Source: Nitrospiraceae bacterium UBA6898
GTDB lineage: Bacteria > Nitrospirota > Thermodesulfovibrionia > Thermodesulfovibrionales > UBA6898
NCBI GenBank assembly: GCA_002448975.1
Contig: DKBO01000080.1
Location: 6,470-20,506 of the forward strand
Direction of reading: 5' to 3'
DNA length: 14,037 bases
The position numbers and the translations under genes were made by a program. Under the pieces are notes generated by a model. The model was not told the origin of the DNA. It saw only the letters and a program-made list of their open reading frames with translations, and searched no databases. Positions within the stretch are counted from its first letter, which is position 1, and each line of letters starts with the position of its first letter. Of this stretch, positions 13,181-14,037 are shown piece by piece.

Positions 13181-14037
13181 ATGAAAATAGTCCTTGATGC
13201 CATGGGGGGGGACCATGCTCCACAGGTCAATATTGAAGGGGCGGTCGAGACGGTTCAGGAATCAGACGACATCGAGGTCATTCTTGTTGGCGACGAAGCA
13301 GCCATCAGAAAAGAGCTCAAGGGCAGGAAGAATAAGTCGGGACGCATCTCTGTAGTCCATGCCTCCCAGGTGGTAGAGATGCATGAATCCCCTACCGTAG
13401 CCATCCGTAAGAAGCGAGATTCTTCCATACGAATCGGAGTCGGGCTTGTCAAAGCCGGCAAGGCTGATGCCTTTGTCAGTGCCGGACATTCCGGTGCAGT
13501 GATGGGGACCTCGCTTCTCCTGCTCGGCATGTCAAAAGGCGTGGACCGGCCTGCCATTGCAACGCTTATGCCGACGCTCAAGGACACGTTTATCCTCCTT
13601 GACGTTGGCGCGAATGTTGATTGCAAGCCCGAGAACCTCCATCAGTTCGCACTCATGGGCAACACCTACTGCAAGCTGATCCTCGGAAGGGAGAAGCCGA
13701 AGGTGGGCCTCCTGAGCATCGGCGAGGAGGATGTCAAGGGCAACGAGCTCACGAAAGAGGCCTTCAAGCTCATCAAGCAGTCCAGCGTTAATTTCATCGG
13801 TAATATCGAAGGCAAGGACATCTTTACCGGCATCGCGGATGTCGTTGTCTGCGACGGGTTTATCGGCAATATTGCCCTCAAGATCAGTGAAGGCCTTGCC
13901 GAGACCATTCTGAAGATGCTCAAGAAGGAAATATCGAGCATTACGGCGGGGAGGATCGGATACCTCATGCTCAAGCCGGCCATCAGGAATTTCAAAAAGA
14001 GAACGGACTACCACGAATACGGCGGCGCGCCGCTGCT
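13181..14037 (+). CDS. plsX: Phosphate acyltransferase PlsX (3' end outside window)
   Basis: The first 285 residues of PlsX are present (the family is about 330-350 long). The enzyme converts acyl-ACP and phosphate to acyl-phosphate, which PlsY uses to start phospholipid synthesis; it is a peripheral membrane enzyme. Visible family motifs are DAMGGDHAP at 6-14, VSAGHSGAVMG at about 104-114, LLDVGANVDCKPENL, LLSIGEEDVKGNEL, FIGNIEGKDI and VVVCDGFIGNIALKISEG. The ATG at 13181 gives the canonical MKIVLDAMGG start and lies 6 bases after rpmF; a ribosome site is weak, so coupling to rpmF translation is likely. The frame stays open to the window edge. In many bacteria fabH and other fatty-acid genes follow, but they are not visible here. 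Confidence 0.97.
   Translation, partial: MKIVLDAMGGDHAPQVNIEGAVETVQESDDIEVILVGDEAAIRKELKGRKNKSGRISVVHASQVVEMHESPTVAIRKKRDSSIRIGVGLVKAGKADAFVSAGHSGAVMGTSLLLLGMSKGVDRPAIATLMPTLKDTFILLDVGANVDCKPENLHQFALMGNTYCKLILGREKPKVGLLSIGEEDVKGNELTKEAFKLIKQSSVNFIGNIEGKDIFTGIADVVVCDGFIGNIALKISEGLAETILKMLKKEISSITAGRIGYLMLKPAIRNFKKRTDYHEYGGAPL

Noticed and set aside
13255..14014. Minus-strand open frames over the right end
   Set aside because: They lie opposite plsX, whose motifs are unmistakable from 13181 to the window edge.

Overview
The window looks like a bacterial chromosome segment of medium GC content, with densely packed housekeeping genes. The gene content and protein style fit a deep-branching Gram-negative, perhaps Nitrospirota. 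That is an impression from the proteins, not a computed placement. I see no tRNA, rRNA, CRISPR array, insertion sequence or transposase.

Layout. (1) Positions 1-1521, plus strand: the 3' end of a CzcA/CusA-type heavy-metal RND efflux pump, followed after 10 bases by a small PII-like signalling protein that lacks the uridylylation tyrosine. This matches the known pairing of divergent PII proteins with metal-efflux pumps. (2) Positions 1522-2252: no intact gene. Protein-like sequence is broken by two in-frame TAG codons and by frameshifts. It reads best as two decayed or mis-sequenced genes that were once translationally coupled to each other and probably belonged to the pump operon. (3) Positions 2239-12318, minus strand, read right to left: mutS, gcvH, lpdA, an unrecognised 459-residue helical protein, eno, ftsB-like, a family 57 glycoside hydrolase, dtd. 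Many junctions overlap by 4-11 bases or are separated by 7-15 bases, so most of this is probably one or two transcription units. A gap of 83 bases after mutS could hold a second promoter. (4) Positions 12478-14037, plus strand: the classic yceD-rpmF-plsX cluster (a DUF177 protein, ribosomal protein L32, and the first step of the acyl-phosphate route to phospholipids), preceded by a very good sigma70-type promoter. plsX runs off the right edge.

How the genes relate. The minus block mixes DNA repair (MutS), one-carbon/lipoyl chemistry (GcvH with Lpd), glycolysis (enolase), cell division (FtsB), alpha-glucan metabolism (GH57) and tRNA proofreading (Dtd). It looks like a conserved-order housekeeping run rather than one pathway. 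GH57 and enolase could both serve carbon-storage use. The plus block links ribosome assembly to membrane lipid synthesis.

The best leads are the PII-like protein beside the metal pump, the broken gene pair after it, and the unrecognised protein between lpdA and eno. I do not see clear evidence of an entirely new multi-gene system.
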